Positions 38,501 through 49,363 of a stretch of DNA of 64,000 nt are shown here, piece after piece. Position numbers and translations under genes: made by a program. This DNA comes from Chionoecetes opilio. Its lineage: Eukaryota > Arthropoda > Malacostraca > Decapoda > Majidae. The notes under the pieces were generated by a model that had not been told where the DNA came from, searched no databases, and saw only the letters and a program-made list of their open reading frames with translations. Where the stretch lies: NCBI GenBank assembly GCA_016584305.1, contig JACEEZ010019081.1:596001-660000 (forward strand), in the 5' to 3' direction. Every line of letters begins with the position of its first letter. Position 1 is the stretch's first letter.

Positions 38501-40479
38501 GATGCATACAGCAATGGAACGCTTGAGGACGCCCTGATCATTCCTATCGCTATCAACTACGACAAGCTCCTTGATGGTAACTTTATCAGAGAACAAATGG
38601 GACGAAGCAAGGTATGTTATGAATGGTTACTACCGGAAAGCATTGTGATAATTATTAAGTGAATTGGTTGCAGCATTTTTTATTTTGTATTGTCATATTA
38701 CCATCATTTGTAAAACTTCCATCTCAGCAGCCATTGAAACAGCTCTTCATATTTTTGTTATTGTTTAGTTTGGCAATTTTTATCATTAATACATCTTAAA
38801 ATGTCATGTTTTATTGTTTTCAGGTACAAGAAACATTTTGGGGAGCAGTTCGAGCAATAATCAAGGTGCTGTCTACTAATTATGGTCATGCCAGAATTGA
38901 TTTTGGGCATCCATTTAGTCTCCGAGAATTTGTCCAGACTACCAAGAGAAGAGGTGTTTCTCATCTTCCTCAGAGCCAGGCACAGAACGAACCTTTGCCT
39001 GGCTGCACTCCCCCCCTCTCACCTTCACCTCCTTATGAAAGTCCAAGATTGTCCATGGGTCCTTCAAACCTGCCACGTCCCATCCCTCTAGTCACTGATA
39101 AGGGACACCAGCGCTCTCTGTCAACACCTGCAAACAGTAATCATGCAGTACTAAAAAAAACTTCCTCCAATCCATCCAATGCCGTCAACATGGCAGACCC
39201 CCATCTCACGGGGGCTCGAAGCAGCTCCTCTCTCTTTGGCACAGAAGTAACAGAGGAATACAGATCATTAGTGAAGTCTTTAGCAGTTCACATTGTTTAT
39301 GGTAAGTTTGCATACTGTGTGACATTTACATTGCATTACTGAACTGAGCGTAAGAAATTGTTTAGTCATGAGATGTGCAGGAAATATAATTTTCCTGAAC
39401 AGCATTTCAAACGTAACCATTTTCACATGAGTTGCTTATCGTTTTGAAATTATTTGAAGCAAAGATATAAAATCAAGTTAATATTACCAGATGCTGAGCG
39501 CTGCCAAGCCATCATGTCCACCAATGCCGTGGCGTGGCTGCTGTCCTTTGTGTATCGTAATGGGACGAGACTTTCCGAGCTGACCACAGGCGCTGGATGC
39601 CCTGCGGGACTCCCTCAGGGCTCGGAAGAGGGACACAGGGTTTTCTGGCCTCTCAGAAGATGCCGTCATGCATGCGGTAAGTCATGAAGGGTTGTTTCAA
39701 TGTATGTATCCCTATGCATGTATACAGGCACATTAATGTATTGTATAAAAGCTGTAGAAAATGTGGTAAACAGAAGTTATAAGAAAATAATATCCGATTA
39801 GAGGATGAATTTGTGCAAAAATAGAATGTATGTGTAAAACATTTTGAAAAGTTTTTCAAATGTTTTGAGTTGTGTAAAAAATTTAACTTGAAGGTTGTGG
39901 AAAAGTTTAAGTTTGTTGAGTGCAAAAGTTTTCTTTGAGTATTCTTCTATTTTGCTATGTGCTATTCAACCTGTGCAGGAGAAGGCCAGATATGTGGGGG
40001 AAAAAACATGTACAGTGGAACCTCTATATTCTAACTTAATTCGTTCCATGAGGCTGTTCGAATATAGATTTGTTCCAATATTTGAAAAAAATATCTTATA
40101 AAAAAAATGTAAATTGTATTAATCTGTTCTGAAACCTAAAAAGGTACTCATTATAAAACATTTTAAGTGAAAATATAGGAGAGAGAGGCCAACAGAGCGA
40201 AATAATGAACTGACATCAATTTAGTTTTACATGTTTGCGTAAAGATTCGGCCTCATAGTATGTGACACATCAAAGCAACATATTGTGTTGACTAGAGAAA
40301 GTAGTGACAGTGTTGGTAAAAGAACCAAAACTTAGCATAGAAGCTCCTCACTTACAGATGGACGCTATGACAAGAAGCAATTTACAGGAATATGAGGGTT
40401 ACAGCAGCTTGATTTAATTAGGTACAGTAAAACCTCTCTATTCGGACCTTCATTATTCGGACTTTGACATTATTCGGAC

Positions 40480-40523
<44 letters not shown>

Positions 40524-43500
40524 GGGTCGAAATTTCCTAGCTATATATACACCTAGTTGTTGTTGTTTTTTGTTGTTGTTTTTTAGGGGTCGAAATTTCC
40601 TAGCTATATATACAACTAGAATTTTTTTTTTTTTTTTTTTTTTTTTAGGGGTCGATATTTCCTAGCTATATATACATACTGGACCCTCCAACTGAGCAGC
40701 TTCACACCACTGGGTTACAGGCAGTGGATGCCGATCCTCCCATTGACGAAACCGCACCCTCTCTTGACGAAGTCAGAGAGGCTGTAGCAAAGTTGAAGGG
40801 TGGAAAGGCAGCTGGTGTTTGTAATATCAGTGCGGAGCTCCTCAAAGTTGGGGGTGAGGCCATGATCCGCGGGTTGCATGCTGTCCTGACTGCCGTGTGG
40901 CAATCAGGTACCATTCCTCCTGACTGGAAAAGGGGGCTGGTCGTCCCTATCTGGAAAGGGAAAGGGGACCGTCAGGACTGCAACAATTACCGCGGTATTA
41001 CACTGCTCAGCGTACCAGGCAAGGTGCTTGCCCATCTATTGCTGACACGAATTCGCAGTCATCTGGTGAAGCATCAGAGACCTCAGCAGTCTGGGTTCAC
41101 GCCTGGTAAGTCAACAACGGACCGTATCCTAGCGCTTCGTGTCCTGGTGGAACGCCGACGTGAGTTTCGACAGGGGATGCTTGCAGCCTATGTTGATCTC
41201 AAGAAGGCGTTTGACTCAGTGCATCGTGAGTCACTCTGGGATCTTCTGCGACTTCGAGGGATTCCTGCAAGGACTATTGGTTTGATAACTGGTCTGTATT
41301 CTGGGACTGAGAGTGCTGTGAAGTGTGGGGCAGGTGTATCCAGCTTCTTTCCTGTGAATACAGGAGTGAGGCAGGGGTGCGTCCTTGCCCCATCACTTTT
41401 CAACGCTTGTATGGACTGGGTATTGGACAAGGTTGTAGATCAAAGTGATTGTGGAGCATCCGTCGGCAACACCAAGATCACTGATCTTGTTTTTGCCGAT
41501 GCAGTAATGTTTGCTGAGTCGCTGGAGGTCCTGGTGATGGCTCTCGAGGCGCTGCACGAGGAGGCAAAGCCTTTGGGACTTGAGGTCTCCTGGCTCAAGA
41601 CCAAGGTCCAGGTATTTGGAGACTTACTAGATGAAGCAGTACAGTCTGTTCATGCATGTGGCGAGGACATTGAGATCTTGGAAAGTTTTACATACCTTGG
41701 TAGCGCAGTCCATAATGACGGCGGGTCACGTCAAGAAGTCTTACGACGGATTGGCATAGCCCACGGTGTTATGGACTCGCTCAGCGGGAGTATTTGGCGT
41801 TGTCGGTACCTGTGCAGGAGGACAAAGATCCGGATCTTCAAGTCGCTTGTGATCCCTGTCTTACTCTATGGTTGTGAGACATGGACATTAAATAGTGACT
41901 TGAAGAGACGAATCAATGCCTTTGGTAATAAGTGTCTTCGGAGAATCATGGGGTATCGCTGGGATGATTACGTGTCAAATCAGCGATTGCACCGTGAGAC
42001 TGAATCGAGGCCTATTACCTGCATAGTCCGTCAGCGCCAACTTCGGCTATATGGGCATGTGGCACGCTACCCTGAAACCGATCCTTCCCATCGGGTTGTA
42101 TCTGTAAGAGACAATCCAGCGTGGAGGAGGCCAAGGGGGCGCCCACAAGGCTCGTGGCTGGGGCAAGTTGATGTTTCTTGTCGAGAGCTGCTTGGTATGG
42201 GAAAGGAGCCTGCATGGGAACTCGCGCGTGGTGACCCCGGGAGTGGCGTCGTAGGGTGGGCGAGGCGACGCGCCCCCCGGCGTATGCCCCCAATGATTGA
42301 TTGATATATATACAACTAGAATTTTTTTTTTTTTTTTTTTTTTTTAGGGGTCGAAATTTCCTAGCTATGTACTAATTTTTTTTTTTTCCATCCCACAGGT
42401 CCGTCTACTAGGCCCTGGGTTAGTGAGAGTAGAAGACGCCTCTGCAAATGATGACTCAGCCTGTGATAAGCCAGACTACTTCATAGAACCCATAACACTC
42501 CTGCCAAATGTCATTGAATTCAGTTATTACGCCAGTGCTCTTGGACCTCTGTTTTCTGCCGACGCCATCATGGGTAAGTCTGATTCCGCAAACACTTTCT
42601 TTAACCCCTTCACGCCTAGATCTTTGCTTTGTTATATAAAATTGTCTGTTGTTAGCCATAAAATTACGAAAAACAACTTAATACCTATACCAAATTCAAA
42701 AGTCAACAAGGATACTAAACAGGTCATATCTATAAAATATTGCTTATAATCATTAAAATCGTCTAATGGTTGTCAAATTACTATGGAAATTACGTTCTGG
42801 GCCTCAAGGGGTTAAACTCATGAAACTACAAAGGTTATTTATCGTCATGGTATACTTTTGTGTGTTGGGTCTGGTTTTGGAAATGTATCAGTTGAACTAA
42901 TTGAAAGGAACCTCCTGTAGTATGCAGAGCTAACAAAAGGGAAGGTTATGTAACTCATACATACTCAAAACATACTCATGAGTGTTTCTTGTATTGCAGT
43001 GACCACCTTGCTTTCTATGGCTGACTGTGATCTGTGGAGCTACAAAGACTGTTCTCCGGATTGTTTGATAGAAAAGAAAAAGGTATGATGCAAATAGTCT
43101 CGATAAGAAGTGAAGTAAAGTTTGATGAGTGCTTGTGTGTGTGTAGTAGTGTGTGTGTGTGTGTGTAGTAGTGTTTGTGTGTGTGTAGTAGTGTTTGTGT
43201 GTGTGTGTGCGTAGTAGTGTTTGTGTGTAGTAGTGTTTGTGTGTGTAGTAGTGTTTGTGTGTGTGTAGTAGTGTTTGTGTGTGTTTAGTAGTGTTTGTGT
43301 GTGTGTAGTAGTGTTTGTGTGTGTTTAGTAGTGTTTGTGTGTGTGTAGTAGTGTTTGTGTGTGTGTGTGTAGTAGTGTTTGTGTGTGTAGTAGTGTTTGT
43401 GTGTGTGTGTGTAGTAGTGTGTGTGTGTGTGTGTGTGTGTGTAGTAGTGTTTGTGATCAATGCAATATCTGTAAATTCCTACTTCTGATGTTATTTTAGA

Positions 43501-45169
43501 TTCTTTTAATTGTAGAATCTTTTGTTCTAACATCGCTCTCAAGCCAATAAAGGTTTCTTTTGTTGCTTTTAAGGTTAAAAGTCTTCAGATAATTTAAGTA
43601 ATACATGTATTTATAATTTATTTTTGTATTATTATTATTTTTTTTCTTTTTTCTTCTTTTATGCAAGCCATGAATGAAATGTAAATATGTTACTTGAAGT
43701 ATCTTTTCTGTTGGCCTGGACAGCTCATGGACCGTGCTCACCGTTTGACTGCACTATTTGAACATGAATATTTGTTGGCTCCTCCCTGTGCTAAGTCAGA
43801 GGACAGACTTTCTCAGGCGCTGGACAACCTACTTGACATGGGATTGCTGCAGGCTGCTGTTTTCCGTGAGGTAGGCATATCACTCAATATTATCTTCTCT
43901 ATTCTAATGCCTGTTCCTTGGAATTCTTCAGAAATTCTGCACTAGTCCTGTCCCCAGGCTGCATCTGGTTGACTAAGAAATTATAAATAAACAAATGAAT
44001 GAAAAAATAGGATATGGATACTTTTTGCTCAGACCTCATATACACCATTTGATCAGACCTCGTATACACCAGTGAAGTCGTCCCATCAGTAGATATGACC
44101 TGTTTGCACTCCTGAAAGTACTTACTGGCTCAGTGAATAGGAGTATCACAACCAGCCATGATTATTGTTTGCAGATTAATCATCAATACAGCTCTTGAAT
44201 AAATCTTAACCATGGCCCTTCACAAGTATGCTGGATCTAATCTCTACACTATATTTAACATGTTTGTTCTTGTCTCGATATTCATGAATTTCTTCCACTG
44301 ATATTTAAACAAGGAAAGAGAGATATATTGCATTTGTTGCTGGAACTCTAAGATTGGATTCCTTCATTGTTCTGTCTGGGATCTGGTTCTCTTCAAATAT
44401 CTTATTTATATATATTTTTGGTTACAGTAAGTTTTTTCCTATTATTTCAGAAAGGGAGAATGAGATGGTCAGATGACTCCGATGAGGATGAAGCAGCATT
44501 CTCCCATCACTACAAGGTGACCCCAACATCCTCCTCCCTGGAAGTGATTGGTGCCTGGAGGAACATGTTGGTGCCCATGCTGGACGCCTACTACTACACC
44601 GCTCACTGCCTCCAAAAGCTGATCGCCACCCAGATGGCAGACAAAGAGTTCATCCAGAGTGCTCAAAGCTACATTGGATCGCTGATAGAAAAGGGTGTTC
44701 TGAAATATGGTATGTATACTACAACCAGTGTGATGGACTTCAGGAAGGGTTGACTCCAGAGGTGATGATATGTGTCATGAAAGCAATATAGTAAATTCAG
44801 ATAAGAGATAACATTATCAAGATCAAAATATTTTTGTCAGCTCACATAATTCTGTAATTCCCATATGCTAAAAACATTTTCTGTAACAATTTTGCCAGGT
44901 CCTGGATTGTAGGAAGAACTCAGTTATTATGTATATTAGGGAAGAATAGTCTGTTTGAGCTCACATCCATGTTGTTAATGTTTCTCATCTTTACAGGTGA
45001 AAGTATCTGTATAGACCCCATCCGGAATGCTGTCAAGCTCTTTGAATCAGAAGGAGTTGTGGAAAGTTACACACACGACAGTATCCGCCTGCTGTATCTT
45101 GCCAAAGAGTTTGATTCAGAAGATAAGCTCTTGCCTTTCATCAATGAAATAGACAGCTACAGATCATGA
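35513..45169 (+). CDS. GPAM: Mitochondrial glycerol-3-phosphate acyltransferase 1 (GPAT1), 5'-incomplete
   Basis: Transfers an acyl group from acyl-CoA to sn-glycerol 3-phosphate, the first step of glycerolipid synthesis; the family sits in the mitochondrial outer membrane. Twelve coding exons with GT/AG borders: 35513-35674, 35937-36118, 36704-36937, 37617-37804, 38478-38611, 38824-39301, 39491-39676, 42399-42573, 43000-43082, 43724-43870, 44451-44709, 44997-45169 (TGA). Numbering from the first visible residue: SLGLRN near 10; motif I HRSHVD with H158 and D163; motif II GFFIKR 201-206; motif III FIEGGRTRTGK 240-250; motif IV IIPIAINYD 276-284. A long Ser/Pro-rich linker (about 345-430) precedes the C-terminal domain. 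About 799 residues are visible against roughly 830 for vertebrate GPAM; the N-terminal exons are missing. Exon 7 has a one-base shift (39581-39590), perhaps a sequence error. It is not GNPAT: the SLGLRN, IMSTNAVAWLL and C-terminal blocks are GPAM-type. Confidence 0.95.
36360..36607 (+). mobile_element. CR1-like LINE 3' end in GPAM intron 2
   Basis: About 250 bases carry the C-terminal coding remnant (WNGLSRQVVSAESIGCFKGR then LDEFMDG) followed by the family's 3' UTR and terminus (AGGAACTACCACGTGTAGG, CCTCTTGTAGCTTCC, TTATTTTCTTATG). It is 5'-truncated and in the same orientation as the gene. Confidence 0.85.
37876..38368. mobile_element. 493-bp inverted-repeat element in GPAM intron 4, TA target duplication
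   Basis: CAGGTTGAAGTTCCCAAACT at 37876 is inverted at AGTTTGGGAACTTCAACCTG ending 38368; similarity continues a further 5-15 bases inward (CTCGGCA). TA stands on both sides (37874-37875 and 38369-38370), as for Tc1/mariner-pogo elements. No transposase frame is present. Confidence 0.88.
40011..40482. other. pogo/Tigger-like terminal motifs in GPAM intron 7
   Basis: TACAGTGGAACCTCTATATT at about 40011 and TACAGTAAAACCTCTCTATT at about 40425 both resemble the CAGT(N)2AACCTC ends of pogo-superfamily elements. A further candidate, TACAGTGGAACTCCCTTTAT, is at 45234. I found no matching opposite ends, so these are fragments at best. Confidence 0.35.
40485..40679 (+). repeat. Poly(T) plus AGGGGTCGAAATTTCCTAGC module, tandem copies
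   Basis: Three modules, each a T-rich run followed by AGGGGTCGA(A/T)ATTTCC, TAGCTATATATACA and usually ACTAG, lie side by side. A fourth, at 42318-42370, stands beyond the LINE insertion and just before the exon 8 acceptor, so the LINE landed inside the array. Confidence 0.9.
40680..42305 (+). mobile_element. RTE-like LINE copy 2, inserted in GPAM intron 7
   Basis: A 5'-truncated plus-strand copy of the LINE at 1331-3590. The target duplication ATATATACA is visible at 40668-40676 and 42306-42314, and the 3' end is a TGAT repeat. It shares the gene's orientation and sits between exons 7 and 8. High similarity to copy 1, an open frame and a perfect target duplication all suggest recent insertion. 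Confidence 0.92.
40682..42304 (+). CDS. LINE reverse transcriptase, open frame but one catalytic Asp deleted
   Basis: The frame is open from the truncated 5' edge to a TGA at 42302-42304 supplied by the TGAT tail, about 540 codons. RT landmarks are DWKRGLVVPIWKGKGD, NNYRGITLLS, GFTPGKST, YVDLKKAFDSV and GVRQGCVLAPSLFN. The catalytic box reads LVFADAV instead of LVFADDAV as in copy 1: one aspartate codon is missing through a clean 3-base deletion near 41500. Downstream, YGCETWTLNSDLKRRI and FGNKCLRRIMGYRWDD are the RTE-type C-terminal region. No endonuclease is present. By family knowledge, loss of one of the paired aspartates should abolish polymerase activity. Confidence 0.9.
   Translation, partial: DPPTEQLHTTGLQAVDADPPIDETAPSLDEVREAVAKLKGGKAAGVCNISAELLKVGGEAMIRGLHAVLTAVWQSGTIPPDWKRGLVVPIWKGKGDRQDCNNYRGITLLSVPGKVLAHLLLTRIRSHLVKHQRPQQSGFTPGKSTTDRILALRVLVERRREFRQGMLAAYVDLKKAFDSVHRESLWDLLRLRGIPARTIGLITGLYSGTESAVKCGAGVSSFFPVNTGVRQGCVLAPSLFNACMDWVLDKVVDQSDCGASVGNTKITDLVFADAVMFAESLEVLVMALEALHEEAKPLGLEVSWLKTKVQVFGDLLDEAVQSVHACGEDIEILESFTYLGSAVHNDGGSRQEVLRRIGIAHGVMDSLSGSIWRCRYLCRRTKIRIFKSLVIPVLLYGCETWTLNSDLKRRINAFGNKCLRRIMGYRWDDYVSNQRLHRETESRPITCIVRQRQLRLYGHVARYPETDPSHRVVSVRDNPAWRRPRGRPQGSWLGQVDVSCRELLGMGKEPAWELARGDPGSGVVGWARRRAPRRMPPMID
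42605..42811. mobile_element. TTAA-flanked 207-bp MITE in GPAM intron 8
   Basis: Single copy of the element found as a dimer at 11079-11467. It starts CCCCTTCACGCC after TTAA (42601-42604) and ends CAAGGGG before TTAA (42812-42815). Internal blocks TGTTAGCCATAAAATTACG and AATTACGTTCTGGGCCTCAA match. Confidence 0.88.
43128..43450. repeat. GTGTTTGTGTGTGTGTAGTA minisatellite in GPAM intron 9
   Basis: About 15 units of 18-24 bases, each a GT run ended by AGTAGTGTTT. His/Thr frames on the minus strand are artefacts. Confidence 0.95.
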
Positions 45170-45771
45170 ATTGGATTGAAAACACACAGAATGACCTTCA
45201 GGACTACTCAAGGTAATCTTTTGTTTCCTTAATACAGTGGAACTCCCTTTATCCGGTATTCTGGTATCTGGCATACATAGAAAAAGATAGAATTGATAAT
45301 GAAATAGTGAGAAAAATAGGAAAAATATTATATATACAATGCAATATTCCTGCTTTCACTTTTCTCATAACTCCATCCATAAACAAATTGAACTCTTCGT
45401 TATCAAACATCCTCATATATTCAGAAGCTTTCACTCACTTCTTCGTTTACTTTAACACATGCTGTTGCATTTCTGTAAAATGGCCACATGTGAGTGTGAG
45501 AATAGAATGTGAATGACATAAAGAAGGCAGTGAGTGAATGACATACCGGAATGGATCATTAAGATGAATGAATGACTAATATTCCTAGACTTGAAGCATC
45601 TTAGAGCATCACACAATACAGGTGCACAGTACTGTGCCATCATGACCAATATTTAGGAAGAATATAGTAATGCACAATGGAGTGTTCACGGCACTGCAAT
45701 GCGTATTTCTGGGTGACCTTTCTCCTGCAGTGATTTTCTGATCTAAAGTTTTCTGGTTAGGTTCATCTAGC
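45170..45771 (+). other. GPAM 3' UTR start and downstream DNA
   Basis: After the stop, CTCAAG|GTAATC at about 45212 resembles a donor. An acceptor-like TTTCTATTTTTCAG ends at 52273, and AATAAA signals follow at 53191 and 53411. One reading is a 3' UTR of two exons spanning the transposon cluster; the other is that the transcript ends unspliced nearer the stop. Confidence 0.25.
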
Positions 45772-46465
45772 TTAAGGGGAGAGTCCGCCGTGAAAATATG
45801 AAAATAATTTTTTTAAATACAAATTTGAGTTATATGGTCTATGGCAACACCCTATCCTTTGGCTTTCGAATGGTGGAATTTTTTTCAGTCGGACATAAAT
45901 TTAAATGCCCATAGCAAGGGGCATTTAAACTTTCTAAAACTTGTAAAAAATATATATTATTTTTGAAACTTTTTTTGATAATTTTCCCATATCAAAACTA
46001 AGCCTTTAAAAAAAATATCAACAGCAATCTTCAGGGTGAAGTTTGTTACCCAGGTAACAATTCTGGAACACAATTTTGGATATGAAAAGTGCAACCTGTT
46101 CACAAACATTTTTGGAACAAATGTATACATCCAAAAAGGACTAGAAAAGAGAGAAAAGAGAAGAATTACACCGAAGAAGACAATAAACAAGAAGAGGAAG
46201 ACAGACAAAGGAATTCCAACCGAAAGCTATGCACCTGGTGAATTTTGATCGAACATAAGAACATAAGAAAATAAGGAAGCTACAAGAGGCCGCGAGGCCT
46301 ACACGTGGTAGTTCCTGTCACCTAACACTACCTACATCCACCTTTCATCCCCATCCATGAACCTATCCAGCCCCTCTTTAAAGCTCCCTAATGACTCCGC
46401 ACTAACTACCTGTCTACTGAGACCATTCCATTCATTCACCACCCTATTTGTGAACCAGTTTTTCC

Positions 46466-49210
46466 CTATTTCCTTTCTAAATCTACGCTTTTCCAGCTTG
46501 AATCCGTTACTTCTTGTTCTACCCTGTTAAAAGCCGTAAGAACTTTTCCTACCTCTCCTTTATTAAATCCCTTTATCCACTTAAAAACTTCTATCAGATT
46601 GCCCCTTACTCTGCGTTTCTCGAGTGAGTGTAATTTTAATAACTTCAATCTCTTCTCATAACTAAAGTTACGCATCCCTTGTATCATTTTGGTCATCCTT
46701 CTCTGCACTGTTTCTAACAAGGCTATATCCATCCTGTAATATGGAGACCAAAACTGAACCGCTTAGTCTAGGTGAGGCCTGACTAGAGCCAGATAAAGCT
46801 TTAGAATAACTTCTGCACTTCTACTTTTAACACTTCTGGTAATGAATCCTAATATACTCTATTAGCTCTATTTCTGGCCTCAATACATTATTTCCTAGGT
46901 CGGAGGTCTGGGCTCACCCTCACTCCAAGATCTTTTTCACCTTCTGATCTTTTCAGCGATACATTGCTTATGGTGTATCTATTACCAGGGTTTTTTCTAC
47001 CAACATTCATAACGCTGCACTTATCAATATTAAATTCCATCTGCCATCTGACTGCCCACTCGTTAAGTTTATCTAAGTCTCCCTGCAATATGTTTACATC
47101 AGACTGTGATCCAATAATCCTACCTACCTTAGTATCATCAGCAAACTTGCTGATATCACTGCTAATCCCACTATCCAAGTCGTTGATGTAAATCAAAAAT
47201 AGTAATGGACCCAAAACAGACCCTTGTGGAACTCCACTTGTCACCGGTCTCCATTCAGATTTAGAACCATTAATTATAACCCTTTGTTGCCTATTACTTA
47301 GCCAAGCTCTGATCCAATGAAGAACCTTCCCATCTATTCCATGAGCCTTAACCTTATTTAAGAGTCGCTCGTGTGGTACTTTGTCAAATGCCTTACTAAA
47401 GTTCAGATATATTATATAATCCTTATCATTATCTGCCGTCTCAAACTTTCCTATAAAAACTCAATAAATTGGTGAGACATGACCTACCCTTGGTGAATCC
47501 ATGTTGTGAATTATTGATCAAACTATGTTTATCTAAGTGCTGTCTAATGTTTTTTGCAATAATAGATTCCAATAATTTACCTACCACTGACGTTAGACTT
47601 ACGGGTCGATAATTTGACTTTAGTCCTCTGTCTCCCTTCTTAAATATGGGAACAACATTTCCTTTCCTCCACAATAATGGCACATCGCCTATCTCAACCG
47701 ATTTCCTAAAAATGTGCACCAACGACTCACTAACAACCTCCTTGCATTCCTTTAATACCCTGGGATACACTTCATCTGGTCCTGGCGATTTAAAATTCTT
47801 TATTTTATCTATACCCTCTTCCACCATTTCCCTAGTTATCACAATATCTTTGAGTTTCTCCTCATCGCTTCCTTTGAACATCTGTTCACTATCAGGTATC
47901 GTCTGTGTATCCTCCGTAAAAACACTTAAGAAATAATCATTTAGACTTACACATATCCTCATCCGTATTTAAGACCTCACCCTGTCCTGACCTTAACGGC
48001 CCAACTAATTCCCTTGTCTTGGTTTTATATACCTGATAGAACCCCTTTGGGTCACTTTTCGCCTGTCCTGCTACTTTAATCTCATAATTGTTCTTAGCAA
48101 CTCGAGTTAATTTCTTCACTGTCCTTGCCATCACGTTATACTGTTCTTTGCTTACCAATCCTGCCTTGAACCTTACATAAATGTTTCTTTTTACTCCAAT
48201 GTTGTGTTTTAAATTAGTGGTCATCCATTTTGGATCACTCTTTCTGGACCTAATTTCCCTATAAGGAATATTTCTTTTCTGTCCGTCAATTATATTCCTT
48301 ACAAATAAGGTATAATCCTCCTCAGCCCCGACCTCACTTCCATGTCTAACCGCTCTAATTACCTCCAGGTGCCTTTCTAATCCTTCATAATTGGCCTTTC
48401 CAGCTGCCATCGCCCTGTCCTTACCCTGGGAAAATTTCTTCCCCTCCATCCCACACCTCTTATTAATAACCTCCAGGTGTCTTCTTAATCCTGCATAATT
48501 GGCCTTTCTGAAATTAGGTATTCTATGTTTATTGCCACTTAATTTTCCAACTTCCCATTTTAAGCTAAATCTGATCTCATAATGGTCGCTATTATCTAAC
48601 TTTCCACCGACCTCCACATCTGTAACTAAATCGTCTCTATTTGTCAGCAATAGATCTAGAATATTATCTCCTCTAGTAGGCTCCTTGATTGCTTGACTTA
48701 GGAAGTTATCCTGGATTATATTTAACAATTCATCTGCGTCGCTGTCACCTATGATTAAATCCCAGTCTATATTCTTAAGATTAAAATCTCCCACCACGCA
48801 TAGTCGATTATATCTGCAGGCCTTGTTTATTTCTTCCCATATAGGAGCTGAATCCTCTTTACATAAGTTTGGAGGCCTATACACTACACCCAAAACCATT
48901 TTCTCAGTTCCCTCCGTAACCTCTACCCATATAGACTCTATGCTGTCATCTGTTTTTATAACATCATTAACACAACACTGCAATGCATCTCTTGCATAAA
49001 GTGCAACTCCTCCACCTCGCCTGCCAACTCTGTCCTTGTGAAATAACTTATACCCAGCTATCTCGACTTCCGGATAAAATACCTTTCCTGACATATCCAA
49101 CCATGTTACTCTTAATGCTATTATATCAAAATCCTCTACACTATTTATTCCTCTCAGGAAATCTATCTTTTTTTAAATACTCCTACAGTTTGTATAGTAG
49201 ACCTTCAAGC
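46466..49210 (-). pseudogene. LINE ORF2 (endonuclease-reverse transcriptase), several frameshifts
   Basis: From about 49205: a start-proximal YYTNCRSI segment, a frameshift in an A-run near 49170, then DFDIIALRVTWLDMSGKVF and the AP-endonuclease domain (VALYARDA, VVYRPPNL, VVGDFNLKNIDWD, and KLDNSDHYEI near its end). A shift near 47950 leads to SLNDYFLSVFTED, FKSPGPDEVYPRVLK, FKKGDRGLKSNYRPVSLTS and GFTKGRSCLTNLLSF. Small deletions near 47410-47440 break the frame again before the catalytic part, SGVPQGSVLGPLLFLIYI and SKFADDTKVG. The C-terminal segment (46466-46732) includes LLETVQRRMTKMIQGMRN and RVRGNLIEVFKWIKGF. By family knowledge the protein nicks target DNA and copies the element RNA; this copy is inactive. 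Confidence 0.87.
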
Positions 49211-49363
49211 AACTCCTCTTATTTTTGTCCATTTTCCCTTTATCTTTAACTAAACCCCTCCTCTCTCTCTTCTTGCGAATCACTTTAGTTCCCTGCCTTC
49301 TGAAACTCCTCCTAGTGTCACAAGTTTCCCTTACCCCGACCCCAGTGTCTACTCCCCGGTTCT

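Noticed and set aside
38806..39342. Exon 6 start and end extended into flanking open sequence
   Set aside because: Clear acceptor before 38824 and donor after 39301 define the exon; the extra codons are intronic.
39454..39687. Exon 7 translated in a single frame to its end
   Set aside because: The second half in that frame matches nothing, while the shifted frame gives GPAM sequence and the correct phase into exon 8.
35513..45169. GNPAT (dihydroxyacetone phosphate acyltransferase) as identity
   Set aside because: Motif spacing, SLGLRN near the visible start, EGGRTRTGK, IMSTNAVAWLL and the C-terminal blocks fit GPAM; GNPAT lacks them.
46036..46248. 70-codon basic frame as a cellular gene
   Set aside because: It lies inside TTAA element 1 and is lysine-rich; at most a transposase tail, not supported well enough to call.
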